Part shown: piece after piece, positions 53,613 through 64,000 of the stretch
Layout: every line of letters begins with the position of its first letter
Numbering within the stretch: the stretch's first letter is position 1
Origin: Semisulcospira habei
Taxonomy: Eukaryota > Mollusca > Gastropoda > Semisulcospiridae
Assembly: GCA_036245525.1 (NCBI GenBank)
Contig: BTPG01000003.1
Location: forward strand, 135,034,873-135,098,872
Length of the DNA: 64,000 bases
Direction of reading: 5' to 3'
Program-made: the position numbers and the translations under genes
The notes under the pieces: generated by a model
The model's database searches: none
The model's input: the letters and a program-made list of their open reading frames with translations, nothing else
What the model was told of the DNA's origin: nothing

Positions 53613-56600
53613 TCAAATCTTATTAAAAATATGGCACTCTCTCAGAAAACTGAAGATCTTGTCCGGGGGCACATCCTGGAACAAAACCTTCAAGGAGTCT
53701 GCCGTGAAATGTTTATACCTTGTGTCGATTAGATCAGCACAAGACAACAAAAAGTGTTGAACAGAGTACTGCTCGTCGCAGGCATAACACCATGGACGCT
53801 GCTCCTGTTTAAGTAAATAAGATTGCGTAACATACGTGTGGCCGATGTGGAGCCGAGCCAGGACCGTCTCCTCACGGCGGCTGCCGCAGCGATAAGGTAG
53901 ACCGTCGGACAACTTAGGAAGGGCTTCATGCAGCTTGTTAGCTTCCTCTTTGTCCCACTCGGACTGCCACTCACGGGCTATGTACGCACTAGCCACATGC
54001 CTAAAATCACTATAAACAGTCTGTGTGTCAGGGACAGGGTCATTTCGGGCATCGTTGGCAGCAGAATCTGCGATCCTGTTGCCTTCGATGCCCACATGCC
54101 CTGGCACCCAAATAAAAATGATATCATAATATTCCTTCATCAAGTCCGCGTGGAGCTCTCTGATCTGCACCAGCAGTGGGTGGTCATTTCCCGTGCCCTG
54201 AAGGGCCTGCAGGGCAGAAAGAGAGTCAGACAGAATCAAGAAGTTCCTTTCTCTAGATCGATAAGCATGCCTGAGTGCCAGCAGAACCGCCTGCAGTTCC
54301 GCACTAAATACAGATGAGTGGTCTGGGAGGCGGTGCTTAAATGGGCGTCTAGGATGGCGAGAGGACACTGCGGCCGCAGCCACTCTCCCATCCTCAGACT
54401 TTGACCCATCGGTATAGATGCGACAATAGCCAGGAAAAATTGAAAGCAGTTCATTGAGGCTCTGTTGGTATATGGCTGGTGGAGTAGAGTCTTTCTTGTG
54501 GGCAGTCAAGTCCAGCAAGATGTCAGGAACTGGTAAGAGCCAAGGTGGAGTGATGTGTTGCAGGGATTCCGAAACTCTGTCCAGGTCCAATCCGGCCGCC
54601 TGCAGATGAGGTCGGACACGGAAAGAAAGTGGACAGACAGCTCCCGGATGGGTATCGTAAATCTCTGCAAACGATGGTTTAAAAACACAATCATAGGCAG
54701 GATTGTCTGGATGGGCCTTCAGTTTCAGAACGTAGCTGAGCATGAGGCGGATGCGGCGGAGCTTGAGAGAAGGCTCCCCTGCCTCGGCATACAGACTAGG
54801 AACTGGAGACGTCCTGAAGGCCCCAAGACATATCCGCACACCCTGATGGTGAATTGTGTTCAGACGCTGTAGCACAGACTTGGAAGCTGAGCCATACACC
54901 ACAGAGCCGTAATCCAGTTTGGACCGAACAAGGGCCCGGTACAGACGAAGTAAGACAGTACGGTCCGCACCCCAGTCAGTACGACCGACGACACGAAGAA
55001 TGTCGAGAGCCTTCTGACAAGAGGTTCTAAGGTAATTAATATGGTTGCGGAAGGTAAGTCTTTTGTAAAAAATGACCCCCAGAAACTTTGCCTCCTCGGC
55101 CACCTTAATTGGCACTCCAGCAATGCTCAGGCTAGGTTCTGGAAAAAATTTCGTCTGGTTAGTAAAATGCACACAAACAGTCTTGGAGGGTGAGAACTTG
55201 AATCCATTGAGAGACACCCACCGCTGGATGCGATCAACGCACAGCTGCAAGCGCCTCTCAAGGGACGCAAGTCCTTGACCACATGCGTACAAAGCAAAGT
55301 CGTCAACAAACAAAGAGCATTCAGAATCATCCTTGACGGCCTTTACAATGTTATTAATTTTAATACTAAATAAAACAGGAGATAGAATGCTGCCCTGTGG
55401 GACACCCATCTCCTGTTCAAAGGAGTCGGAGAGGCTGGAGCCCACACGGACATGGAACGACCGGTTAGTCAAAAAATTGTGAATAAAAACGGGCAGGTGC
55501 CCTTTAAAACCCATGTCCAACAAGTCCGACATTATGCCATACTTCCAGGTAGTGTCATACGCCTTCTCAAGATCAAAGAAAATTGCATAGACATGCTGCT
55601 TGTTGACAAAAGAATCTCGAATAAATGATTCAAAGCGGACTAAATGGTCAGTTGTACTACGGAAGCGCCAGAAACCGCACTGGAGGTCTGTGAGGAGACC
55701 CTGTGACTCAAGATGCCACACCAGGCGGGCGTTGACCAGGCGCTCCATAGTTTTACATAAACATGATGTCAAAGCGATAGGCCGGTAGTTGCCCGGGTCG
55801 GTTGATTGTATTGATTGATTGATTGTACATTGCTTAACGTCCCGACAGCAACAAGGCTTTCTCAGGACGTGCCTGCACTGCTTGTGAAAAAAAAATATAA
55901 ACAGAACATTGAATGTATGTCGCCAGCCGGTCAAATACGTTAAATAAACCTACAACATGGGGCCTAAATAAAGCTAAGACCATTTAGCAACACACATCCA
56001 ATATCAAGGGCTACAGGCAGTGCAGACAGTAGGGAGAGTTTTAAAAAGGCAAATACAGGTGAATGGACAAAGGGTAGACAGAAACACATGCCCCAGAATA
56101 GAGAGAAAAACCCACCCTGTGGGGCTGACCAGGGTGACCCTGGGAACTAAAAAATACCTAACCCCACCCAAGTCCCCCAGGGCAGACCCGGGTGGGGGTG
56201 CCCGGGTCGGAAGGATCCTTACCCAGCTTGGGGATCGGTACAACCACAGCCTGGAGCCAAGACGGCGGAAAATGACCAGTTCTCCAGATATGGTTAAAGG
56301 CCTTGAGAAGTACAAGGAGTGACCTCTCAGGCAGATGCATTAGGAATTGATAGTGGACGGTATCTAGGCCAGCAGCAGAGTCATTACATTTCTGCAAAGC
56401 TTGCTGCAATTCTGATAATGTAAACGGGACATTATAGTCTTCTGAGTTATCGGACTTAAAATCACAAATACGAGACTCTCGCTTCTCCTTCTCTCTCTGG
56501 AAGAAAGGTGAATAATGCTCTGTTGAAGAATTATGGGCAATGGTGGAGGCAAGCAAATTGGCCACAGCTTTTTTATCTGTAACCAAGCTGGCACCATCTC

Positions 56601-57713
56601 TAAGATGGCCAACAGAAGCCGAGCCACCTCTGCCCCTAATTCTCTGAACAGCCTTCCATACTTTCTGGGACGGAGTCCGAGAAGTTAAAGATGAGACGAA
56701 GCGTCTCCAGGAAGCACGGCGTTCACGTTCAAAAATGTAACGGGCTTTCGCCCTCTGTCTTTTAAAGGTTAAAATATTCACTTGCGACGGATTACGGAAA
56801 GCACGTCGCTGAGCAGATTTGCGCGCTATTTGGGCCTTGCGGCATTCTTCGTTGAACCATGGTACTCTCGGCTTTCGAGGGACTGATGCGGAAGTTTTAG
56901 GGATGGTTTCACCCGCTACGTCCAACAAAATAGTAGTAAAAGAAGAAATAGGTTCTTCAGATGACATGACCACCTCCTCTGTAATACGAGACTGACAGAG
57001 GGAGGCGAACAGAGGCCAGTTAGCTTTCTTAAGATTCCAGCGCCCCACCGGTGGATCCTCCCCACAGCTGACCAATGACAGGACTACTGGGAAGTGGTCA
57101 CTACCACACAGGTCATCGTGAATCTTCCAGTCAAAGTCCAGCATGAGAGAAGGATCACACACAGTGAGGTCTAGAACAGAACTAGATCCTGAACCTGGGT
57201 TAGAGTATGTAGGTGAACCATCGTTAAAGACACATAGGTTAAGTTGAGAAAAAACATCTTCTAACATCTGACCTCTGCCATCATAGTGGTCACTACCCCA
57301 AAGGTGAGCGTGACCGTTAAAATCCCCCATGAGAATAAAGGGAGGGGGCATTGATCAACTAAATTTAAAAAATCATTACTACAGACCCGCAGAGATGGTG
57401 GCAGGTAAATACTGCATATGGTTATGGTCTTCTTCAAGGTAACCCGAGCTGCGACAGCCTGAAGACAGGTGTCGATGCTAACGGGGCTACATAAAATTTG
57501 GCTGCTAATGAGAAGAGCCACTCCACCCGAGCGCCTCTCCGAATCAGAGCCTTTATGTATAACGTTAAAACCATTAAAGGACACAGGGTCAGAAGTCTTC
57601 AGGTAAGTCTCCTAAAGAGATATTACTGAGGGGTTATAGCACTTGACTAAAAGACGTAATTCCTCAAAGTTAGCTTGAAAACCACGACAATTCCACTGAA
57701 GCAGAGAGTCCAT
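53613..57713 (-). pseudogene. LINE ORF2: endonuclease, RT, RNase H
   Basis: Starts ATG 57713-57711 (MDSLLQWNCRGFQANFEELR, the usual I/Nimb ORF2 start), two bases after the ORF1 stop. TAG near 57614 (SL*ETYL, normally Q). Endonuclease: GGVALLISSQILCS, FILMGDFNGHAHLWGSDHYD, CGSDHFPVVL. RT: FDLEKAYDTTWKYG, GVPQGSILSPVLFSIKINNI, CSLFVDDFALYACGQG (FVDD). RNase H with all four acids: CRIYTDGSKSEDG, SAELQAVLLAL, LILSDSLSALQ, HVGIEGNRIADSAA. C-terminal knuckle CYACDEQYSVQHFLLSC. Last frame 55934-53613 is 773 codons open although its first 50 residues are SINE-F sequence. Confidence 0.92.
55802..56198 (-). mobile_element. SINE-F insertion with 12-bp target duplication
   Basis: TGCCCGGGTCGG flanks it at 55790-55801 and 56199-56210. 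On the - strand it starts CCCCCACCCGGGTCTGCCC and ends CGGGACGTTAAGCAATGTAC then AATCAATCAATC. It splits ORF2 of the LINE. The exact target duplication and tail prove insertion by target-primed reverse transcription. Confidence 0.93.
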
Positions 57714-57715
57714 GA

Positions 57716-59160
57716 TTATGTCTTATCTGGGGGTGCGGAGTTTTTCCCCCCTTTTTCCTTTGCCTTGGAAGGAGTCGGAGAAACAGAGGGGGGCCGGCTC
57801 CCGGGCCTCCTCTGGTTCTTAGGAGATGAAGGGGGTGGAGCTGCCGCAGCATCGGCAACTTCCACTCCCTCCATCTGCTCCTCCAATGCAGCATATTTGT
57901 TTTGAAGGGGGACATCAGTGTTCCCATTCTGGGCCCGTGCGCACGGCGGTCCCATAGATTTCTTAGACTTCTGGTCCTGGGCAGCGGTCCTGCCGCTAGA
58001 GTTAGCGGCCTTAGAAGGCTGACCAGAGCCAGAAACCTTTGGCATTGACAAACTAGCAGGTTTGGGTGGGGGCTGAGGCTTAGGGGCAGCAGAAGGCGGT
58101 GCCACCGGACCGGTAGCGTCCGCCCTCTGCGTTCCCTGGCTCCTCGTCACCACCGGAGGAGGGTTACTCTCCAGGGGCGAGAGGATCCGAGGCTCCGCCC
58201 CCAACCAAGAAGTTGGGGTTTGACAAGAGAAGTCTTTGGTGGGGCGCTTGCCTGCCACCGCAGCACTGAAAGTATACACAAAGTTGTTATTTGAGTTTGG
58301 CGCCGCCTCAGCTGCACCAGAACCGTCAACCAGTTTTTTTGCGTCCACAAAAGACAGCCCCTTCTCTCCACACGCACCTGCTGAATCCTGCACTCGGAGA
58401 TCCAACGAGGGCACTTCTTGTCCGAAGCCATATGCGCCCCCTGGCAATTCACACACAGGGGGATGGCTGTGCAGGACTCAGCAGAGTGTCCGGGCTTAGT
58501 GCAACGGGCGCATAGAGCCTCTGCCTGGCGGCATGTCTTCTGCCCATGGCCATACTTTTGGCACTTAAAGCACCGGAGGGGGAGAGTGACGTACTTTTTC
58601 ACTTTTAGGGAGTAGTAACCTCCCCAGATGGTAGTAGGAGCTGTGGGGGTGCCAAACGTCAGGATGATGGTAGAGAGACGGATCTCCCTACCACCTCGTT
58701 TGGAAATGAAGCGCCTGACGTAGGTCACCCCCTGTGACTTAAGATTCCGTACAAGTTCATCTTCAGACAGTTCGGCCAATGCTTGATCTTTAATCACTCC
58801 TCTAGAGGAATTCATTGTTTTGTGGGGAGTGACCTCCACTGGAGTGTCTCCGATGGAGGAGAGCCTCAGTAGCCCATTGGAGTGTGCCCGGGTACGGCAC
58901 TCTACCAACAAGTCACCAGACCTGAGGCGCTGGGCCTCAGGCCTGCCAACACGGCTCCTGAGTGTCTCCCCTACCAGGAAAAGGTGCAGCTTTGAAACAG
59001 GCTTCTCTTTTACTTTGCTGTGGATAATGAGAAAGCGAGGCCAGGCAGCCGACGCCTGAGGTGTCGCTTCCTCACAGTCAGAGTCACTATCGTTCTCAAT
59101 GACAATGTCAGCGGCTATGTGCCGCTTTGGTGCTAGTTTTGGTTTTTTGATATTTTCCAT
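57716..59160 (-). pseudogene. LINE ORF1, gag-like with three CCHC knuckles
   Basis: ATG at 59160 (MENIKKPKLAPKRHIAADIV). An RRM-like/gag-type middle (SSIGDTPVEVTPHKTMNSSR, FISKRGGREIRLSTIILTFG) is followed by CFKCQKYGHGQKTC, CARCTKPGHSAESC and CVNCQGAHMASDKKC: three zinc knuckles. A CT insertion at about 58361-58368 shifts the frame after RIQQVRVE; the other frame (58456-57716) continues with a Pro/Ser/Lys-rich tail to TAA at 57718-57716. Coats element RNA in the particle. An in-frame upstream ATG at 59289 exists but the stretch it adds is less conserved. Confidence 0.88.
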
Positions 59161-59869
59161 ATTATAGTATGATAGATATTCATCCCCCGGGGGTCCCCGC
59201 CCGCCACCGAGCCCAACAACCGACTGCCCGAAAGATATACTCAAGGGGGTAAGCCCGATTGAACCGTTTGAGCCACCGCCTTCTATCACACTGTTGAATA
59301 CAGAGGAATACTGGCGTAAAGCACCTAATCAGCATCAGAGGCTATAGCATGGTGCTCCGTATAACAACCCGCATGTCAACAGGGGGATAGGGCTCGACGT
59401 GACAAGAGCCGATTGACTAGGCCGGTACGACTAGCCTCCCATTTAGGCAGAAGTCAAGGCCAAAGTGGAGTGTTTCAGCCACCAGGATCCTCTTCTCCCC
59501 CGACACGGGTCTCCAAGCACGGCAAACACTTGGGATCCAAAGGACCAAAAGCTCACGCGTATTTTTAAGGACCAATCCAACATGGTAAGACCTGGGTAAG
59601 CACAGTTCCTTAAAAACCGGACCAGTGAAAAAGACTGAACAACATATCTGCTGACATCGTCCTAATCCTGGACAAAGATGGCACCCGTCTGCTAGCCCAC
59701 TCAGTCCACCGGAGGAGGGTTACTCTCCAGGGGCGAGAGGATCCGAGGCTCCGCCCCCAACCAAGAAGTTGGGGTTTGACAAGAGAAGTCTTTGGTGGGG
59801 TGCTTGCCTGCCACCACAGCAATGAAAATATACACAAAGTTGTTATTTGAGTTTGGAGTTTTTTGGCGT

Positions 59870-60688
59870 CCGCAAAGGACAGCCCCTTCTCCACACGCAC
59901 CTGCTGAATCCTGCACTCGGAGATCCAACGAGGGCACTTCTTGTCCGAAGCCATATGCGCCCCCTGGCAATTCACACACAGGGAGATGGCTGTGCAGGAC
60001 TCAGCAGAGTGTCCGGACTTAGTGCAACGGGCGCATAGAGCCTCTGCCTGGCGGCATGTCTTCTGCCCATGGCCATACTTTTGGCACTTAAAGCACCGGA
60101 GGGGGAGAGGGACGTACTTTTTCACTTTTAGGGAGTAGTAACCTCCCCAGATGGTAGTAGGAGCTGTGGGGGTGCCAAACGTCAGGATGATGGTAGGGAG
60201 ACGGATCTCCCTACCACCTCGTTTGGAAATGAAGCGCCTGACGTAGGTCACCCCCTGTGACTTAAGGTTCCGTACAAGTTCATCTTCAGATAGTTCGGCC
60301 AATGCTTGATCTTTAATCACTCCTCTAGAGGAATTCATTGTTTTGTGGGGAGTGACCTCCACTGGAGTGTCTCCGATGGAGGAGAGCCTCAGTAGCCCAT
60401 TGGAGTGTGCCCGGGTGCGGCACTCTACCAGCAAGTCACCAGACCTGAGGCGCTGGGCCTCAGGCCTGCCAACACGGCTCCTGAGGGTCTCCCCTACCAG
60501 GAAAGGGTGCAGCTTGGAAACAGGCTTCTCTTTGACCTTGCTGTGGATAATGAGAAAGCGAGGCCAGGCGGCTGACGCCTCAGGTGTCGCTTCCTCACAG
60601 TCAGAGTCACTATCGTTCTCAATGACAATGTCGGCGGCTATGTGCCGCTTTGGTGCCAGTTTTGGTTTTTTGATATTTTCCCTATTAT
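59870..60688 (-). pseudogene. LINE ORF1, second copy without start codon
   Basis: Same protein as 57716-59160 (LVECRTRAHSNGLLRLSSIG, GVTYVRRFISKRGGREIRLP, WISECRIQQVRVEKGLSF). Unlike that copy, the frame after RVEK is correct, which shows that the CT there is an insertion. Its initiator is ATG to AGG and the Pro-rich tail is lost. No ORF2 follows directly: the next sequence downstream is the 5' end of copy 2. Confidence 0.85.
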
Positions 60689-60817
60689 AGTATGATAGAT
60701 ATTCATCCCCCGGGGGTCCCCGCCCGCCACCGAGCCCAACAAGGGAAAGTGCAATTGTCGGCGGGTCTCCAGCCGACGCACAATGGAGACTGCCCGAAAG
60801 ATATACTCAAGGGGGTA

Positions 60818-61560
60818 AAAAACTAGACCGAAAGGGTTGACTGCCAGTGCTTGTAATTTAGAAAAAACTACCAAGTGAGTAGGAAAAGCACTGTCAAGGG
60901 AGAGAAGTGTGCATGATAGACCAATGATCATAGATCTACTTTGGTCCAAGCACACAAAAAAAAGATAGAAAAGAGGGGGCGCTAAGTAAGAGACTGAAAG
61001 CAATGCATATGGAAGCCCCCCCGAAGGGGGGCGTATCACATATCCCACTGTTCCAGCCCCTAGGTGCATGGAAATTTAAATCTAGGTCCCCCAAGTGGGG
61101 GTCCAGATATTGAGCCGGTGTGGACAGCTGTTTCGGTCTTGGCGACCTCTTCAGCACACCCTCGGCAATACTGGAGGAAGAGAAGGAACTTCTGCTTACC
61201 TGCAAAGAAGACCACATTTTACTGTGGTTTCTGCAGGGGCATACATTCCATGCCTCCACCCAGAGCCAAATTTCCATGCACCCTAAGAGAAACAGCTGTC
61301 CACACCGGCTCAATATCTGGACCCCCACTTGGGGGACCTAGATTTAAATTTCCATGCACCTAGGGGCTGGAACAGTGGGATATGTGATACGCCCCCCTTC
61401 GGGGGGGCTTCCATATGCATTGCTTTCAGTCTCTTACTTAGCGCCCCCTCTTTTCTATCTTTTTTTTGTGTGCTTGGACCAAAGTAGATCTATGATCATT
61501 GGTCTATCATGCACACTTCTCTCCCTTGACAGTGCTTTTCCTACTCACTTGGTAGTTTTT
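60818..61560. mobile_element. Foldback element with identical 274-bp arms and 11-bp target duplication
   Basis: Arms 60861-61134 and 61289-61562 (the last two bases overlap the duplication) are inverted copies with no difference and no gap that I could find; the loop is 154 bases. TCAAGGGGGTA flanks it at 60807-60817 and 61561-61571, and the empty site is seen at 59245-59255 in copy 2. Left end AAAACTAGACC, right end GGTAGTTTTT give a short terminal inverted AAAACTA. Contains a second-level hairpin (GCCCCCCCGAAGGGGGGCG). Non-coding: apparent frames in both arms are mirror images. A 9-11-bp duplication fits Mutator-like foldback elements. Confidence 0.88.
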
Positions 61561-62024
61561 TCAAGGGGGTAAGCCCAATTGAACCGTTTAAGCCACCACC
61601 TTCTATCACACTGTTGAATGCAGGGGAATACTGGCGTAAATCACCTAATCAGCATCAGCGGCTATAGCATGGAGCTCCGTATAACAACCCGCACGTCAAC
61701 AGGGGGATAGGGCTCGACGTGACAAGAGTCGATTGACTAGGCCGGTACGACTAGCCTCCCGTTTAGGCAGAAGTCAAGGCCAAAGTGGAGTGTTTCAGCG
61801 ACCAGGATCCTCTTCTCCCCCGACACGGGTCTCCAAGCACGGCAAACACTTGGGATCCAAAGGACCAAAAAGTCACGAGTATTTTTAAGGACCAATACGA
61901 CCTGGGTTAGTACAGCTCCTCAAAAACAGGACCAGTGAAAAAGACTGAACAACATATCTGCTGACATCAAGTCCTAATCCTGGACAAAGATGGCACCCGT
62001 CTGCTAGCCCACTCAGTCAGGGAC

Positions 62025-62365
62025 TGAGCGGACTACCCACCCACGCCACATGGAGGGGTCCCTCGTGAGAGGGGTGCACCGAATGAAATAAGGTGCCGTG
62101 AACCAACATGGTCTAAGGGAAGGTGACCCTGACAGAAAACCCCTGGTCCTCCTAGTATAAGTAAGGGGGTTGGGCATGGGGGTAGCTTCCCCACCCTGCA
62201 AAAAAGGAAATAGCTACAAAAACGCCGACGAAAAGACTAACAGTAATTCCTTTCCTGGAGGAGGAAGGTTCTTCTACCAGAAGACTTATGACGTCCTGTG
62301 GTGAAAGCCGGAAGTCTTCGGAAGCCACAGGACCGAGCCGCCTCTCTCTATCCAGGGACACAACC
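62025..62365 (+). other. Leader region before LINE2 copy d
   Basis: No gene. TCAGTCAGGGACTGA at about 62014-62028 is a small palindrome at the 5' edge of the Nimb copy. From about 62160 the sequence is probably the LINE2 5' UTR. Confidence 0.4.
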
Positions 62366-63480
62366 ATGGGCACATGGAACGTCAAGACCATGTACCAGAT
62401 CGGCAAGGCCACCCAGATAGCAGCGGAAATGCAAAAGTACAACCTTTCCCTGCTAGGTATCAGTGAAGCCAGATGGACGCAGTCTGGCCAGAAAAGGCTG
62501 TTAAGTGGGGAGATGATTCTGTATTCAGGTCATGAAGAGGAGAATGCCCCCCATACAGAAGGAGTAGCATTCATGCTGTCACCAGTGGCACAGAGAGCGC
62601 TGATGGGCTGGGAACCTCTTGGGCCAAGAATTATCACAGCAGCCTTTAGAACCAAGAAAAAGCTCAAGCTGAACGTCATCCAGTGTTATGCGCCCACTAA
62701 TGACAGGGACGAGGAAGAGAAACAATAATTCTACGACCGACTCCAGAGTGCCGTGGACAAATGTGCGGAGCGAGACATCACCATCGTAATGGGTGATTTT
62801 AATGCCAAAATAGGGGAGGACAACACCGGATACGAAGAGGTGATGGGGAGACAGGGACTAGGCTCGGAGATGAGTGAGAACGGGGAGAGGTTTGTAGACT
62901 TTTGTGCTCTAAACCAACTTGTCATTGGAGGCAGCATCTTCCCACACAGAAGAATACACAAAGCAACTTGGGTCTCACCTGACCATACAACAGAGAACCA
63001 AATAGACCATATCTTCATTAGCAAGAAATTTAGAAGATCCCTTCAGGATGTTCGTGTGAGGAGGGGAGCTGATGTCGCCTAAGACCACCATCTGCTTACC
63101 TTAAGAATGAAGCTCAAGCTAAAGAAAAGCCGCACAGAGACAACAAGAAGACAGCGCTATAATGTAGGCCTCCTGAGAGAAACTGGAGTTAGAGAAGAGT
63201 TCAAACTGGTGCTGTCCAAACGGTTTCAAGCGCTACAGGAGCTAGTAAATGAAGAGGCGGTCACCACAGAGCAGCAGTGGAAGGCAGTTAGAGAGGCGCT
63301 GAAATCAACCTGCAAAGACACTGTAGGGTTCAGGAAACACCATCACAAGGACTGGCTGTCGGCACAGACCTTGAAGAAGACAGAAGTGAGGAAGCAGAAG
63401 AAAGCAGTTGTCAACAACAGTCGCACAAGAGCAGCCAAAGTAAGGGCACAGGAGGAATACTCGGAAGCCAACCGCGAGGT
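62366..63480 (+). pseudogene. LINE2 endonuclease and linker with nonsense codons
   Basis: Endonuclease blocks: MGTWNVKTM, LLGISEARWTQSG (catalytic Glu), LNVIQCYAPTND, ITIVMGDFNAKIGEDNTGYE (DxN), NQIDHIFISKKFRRSLQDVR, then GADVA-stop-DHHLL. Stops: TAA 62726-62728 (between EEKQ and FYDRL), TAA 63080-63082 (where copy b has Ser before DHHL), TAG 63482-63484. Each is a single-codon change in an otherwise continuous frame except that the reading frame is kept throughout, so decay has been by point mutation. Confidence 0.88.
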
Positions 63481-63484
63481 GTAG

Positions 63485-64000
63485 AGGAGTATCAGGGCAG
63501 ACAAGAGGGCCTACACAGATAGCCTGGCAGCAGAGGCAGAAAAGGCAGCAGGCAGCGGCAACATGAAACAGCTCTACGACATTACCAGAAGATTGTCAGG
63601 CAAGTATGGCCATACAGAAAGACCAGTAAAAGACAAAGAAGGCAAGCCTATTGCAGACAGAGCAGACCAACTTGACAGATGGGCCGAGTATTTTGAAGAG
63701 TTACTGAACAGACCTAGCCCACCCGACCCCCCAGACATCCAGCCGGCAGAGACCGACCTACCCATCAGCTGTGACAGACCCAGCCGGGAAGAGATCAGAA
63801 GAGCAGTGGCATTTTTGAAGAACGGCAAAACAGCAGGGCCAGATGGCATCCCAGCGGAGTCTCTGAAAGCAGACCTAGAGACAACAGTGGAGATGCTGTA
63901 CCCACTGTTTGGAAAGATCTGGGAAGAGGAGGTGATGCCGGCTGACTGGAAGGAGGGGTACCTAATCAAGCTTCCCAAGAAAGGCGACCTCAGCAAGTGT
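63485..64000 (+). pseudogene. LINE2 linker and RT N-terminus, partial
   Basis: [99 protein letters not shown]: the same series as copies b and c. No stop between 63485 and the window edge. Runs off at 64000 before the RT catalytic core. Confidence 0.85.

Larger units (their letters stand above)
53391..59706 (-). mobile_element. Nimb/I-like LINE, full-length copy
   Basis: Complete element of about 5.9 kb (6,316 bases less the SINE-F insertion and its duplication). 5' end GACTGAGTGGGCTAGCAGAC at 59706, 5' UTR, ORF1 (59160-57716), ORF2 (57713-53613), 3' UTR and GTTA tail. Same orientation as pieces 1 and 3 that flank it directly. Damage: two-base insertion in ORF1 near 58365, an in-frame stop near 57614, a frameshift near 57330 and SINE-F at 55802 in ORF2. 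Confidence 0.92.
59707..62024 (-). mobile_element. Nimb/I-like LINE, piece 3 (5' UTR and most of ORF1)
   Basis: 5' end GACTGAGTGGGCTAGCAGAC near 62024, 5' UTR to 61572, a foldback insertion (60818-61560), more UTR and ORF1 to 59707, where copy 2's 5' end starts. The ORF1 start ATG is AGG here (60683-60681). ORF1 frame 60688-59870 keeps the knuckles CFKCQKYGHGQKTC and CARCTKSGHSAESC; then a deletion of about 55 bases (after FADAKK) shifts the frame. A 45-base insertion with a small hairpin (TTGTCGGC...GCCGAC) lies at about 60741-60786. Confidence 0.88.
62366..64000 (+). mobile_element. LINE2-family copy d, 5' half, continues past the window
   Basis: The only LINE2 copy here with a complete endonuclease. 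Start ATG 62366 (MGTWNVKTMYQIGKATQI). Carries the endonuclease, linker and first RT blocks and is cut by the window edge at the equivalent of NLPKKGDFSKC. Three in-frame stops make it dead. Confidence 0.9.

Noticed and set aside
55805..55934. N-terminus of the 773-codon RT frame as a genuine protein start
   Set aside because: The first part of that frame is translated from the inserted SINE-F, so the ATG is accidental.
60936..61572. Paired open frames on opposite strands in both arms of the foldback element
   Set aside because: They are the same sequence read from two inverted arms, with no domain; not genes.

Overview
The window looks like intergenic or intronic DNA from an invertebrate animal, most likely a mollusc and probably a gastropod. 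This is inferred from the repeat types: a Nimb/I-like LINE with RNase H, APE-type LINEs, an (AATC)n-tailed retroposon, TTAA-flanked MITEs and long tandem-unit elements. Introns, microsatellites and a 500-N scaffold gap show a eukaryotic draft assembly. There is no operon, prokaryotic gene or CRISPR array. Almost all long open frames belong to transposable elements.

Host coding sequence is sparse. Two exons on the + strand (8381-8764 and 18762-19151) have clean splice sites, are both phase 1-1 and encode related Cys-rich, N-glycosylated extracellular modules of about 130 residues. They look like consecutive domains of one secreted or cell-surface protein. On the - strand a last exon at 47652-47857 encodes a basic segment followed by a two-helix membrane C-terminus. 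A weaker - strand candidate at 32422-32489 would end in an acidic tail with C-terminal KQEL.

Layout. 1-7430: LINE remnant, GA repeat, a deleted Ty3/gypsy element (1375-6123) inside an interspersed repeat, then the 3' end of an L2-like LINE. 7430-10430: hairpin element, first exon, TTAA MITEs, family B repeats. 10550-13400: decayed LINE (here LINE1) carrying a retroposon (here SINE-F). 13846-15540: 1.7-kb foldback element. 16536-16874: Harbinger transposase fragment. 18060-19151: MITEs and second exon. 20270-25000: family B, AT repeat, a second deleted gypsy element carrying a LINE2 copy. 25300-28600: nearly intact LINE1 (one frameshift). 30152-30651: gap. 31380-37000: hairpin MITEs, a ~3.1-kb inverted-repeat composite of families A and B. 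37300-47000: TIR elements D and direct repeats E, interrupted by two 5'-truncated LINE2 copies with intact target-site duplications. 48280-51130: families B and A. 51409-62024: three head-to-tail pieces of a Nimb/I-like LINE, best read as a full-length copy inserted into an older one with loss of about 2.4 kb; it carries SINE-F and a near-perfect 274-bp inverted-repeat element. 62366-64000: LINE2 endonuclease and RT N-terminus, running off the window.

The elements interact as parasites and hosts: LINEs supply endonuclease and reverse transcriptase, and the non-coding retroposons and MITEs show the target duplications and tails expected from movement in trans. I did not find a convincing new functional system. 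The most unusual structures are the perfect foldback at 60818-61560, the family A/B architecture with its 163-bp period and swapped terminal hairpins, and the nested Nimb array.
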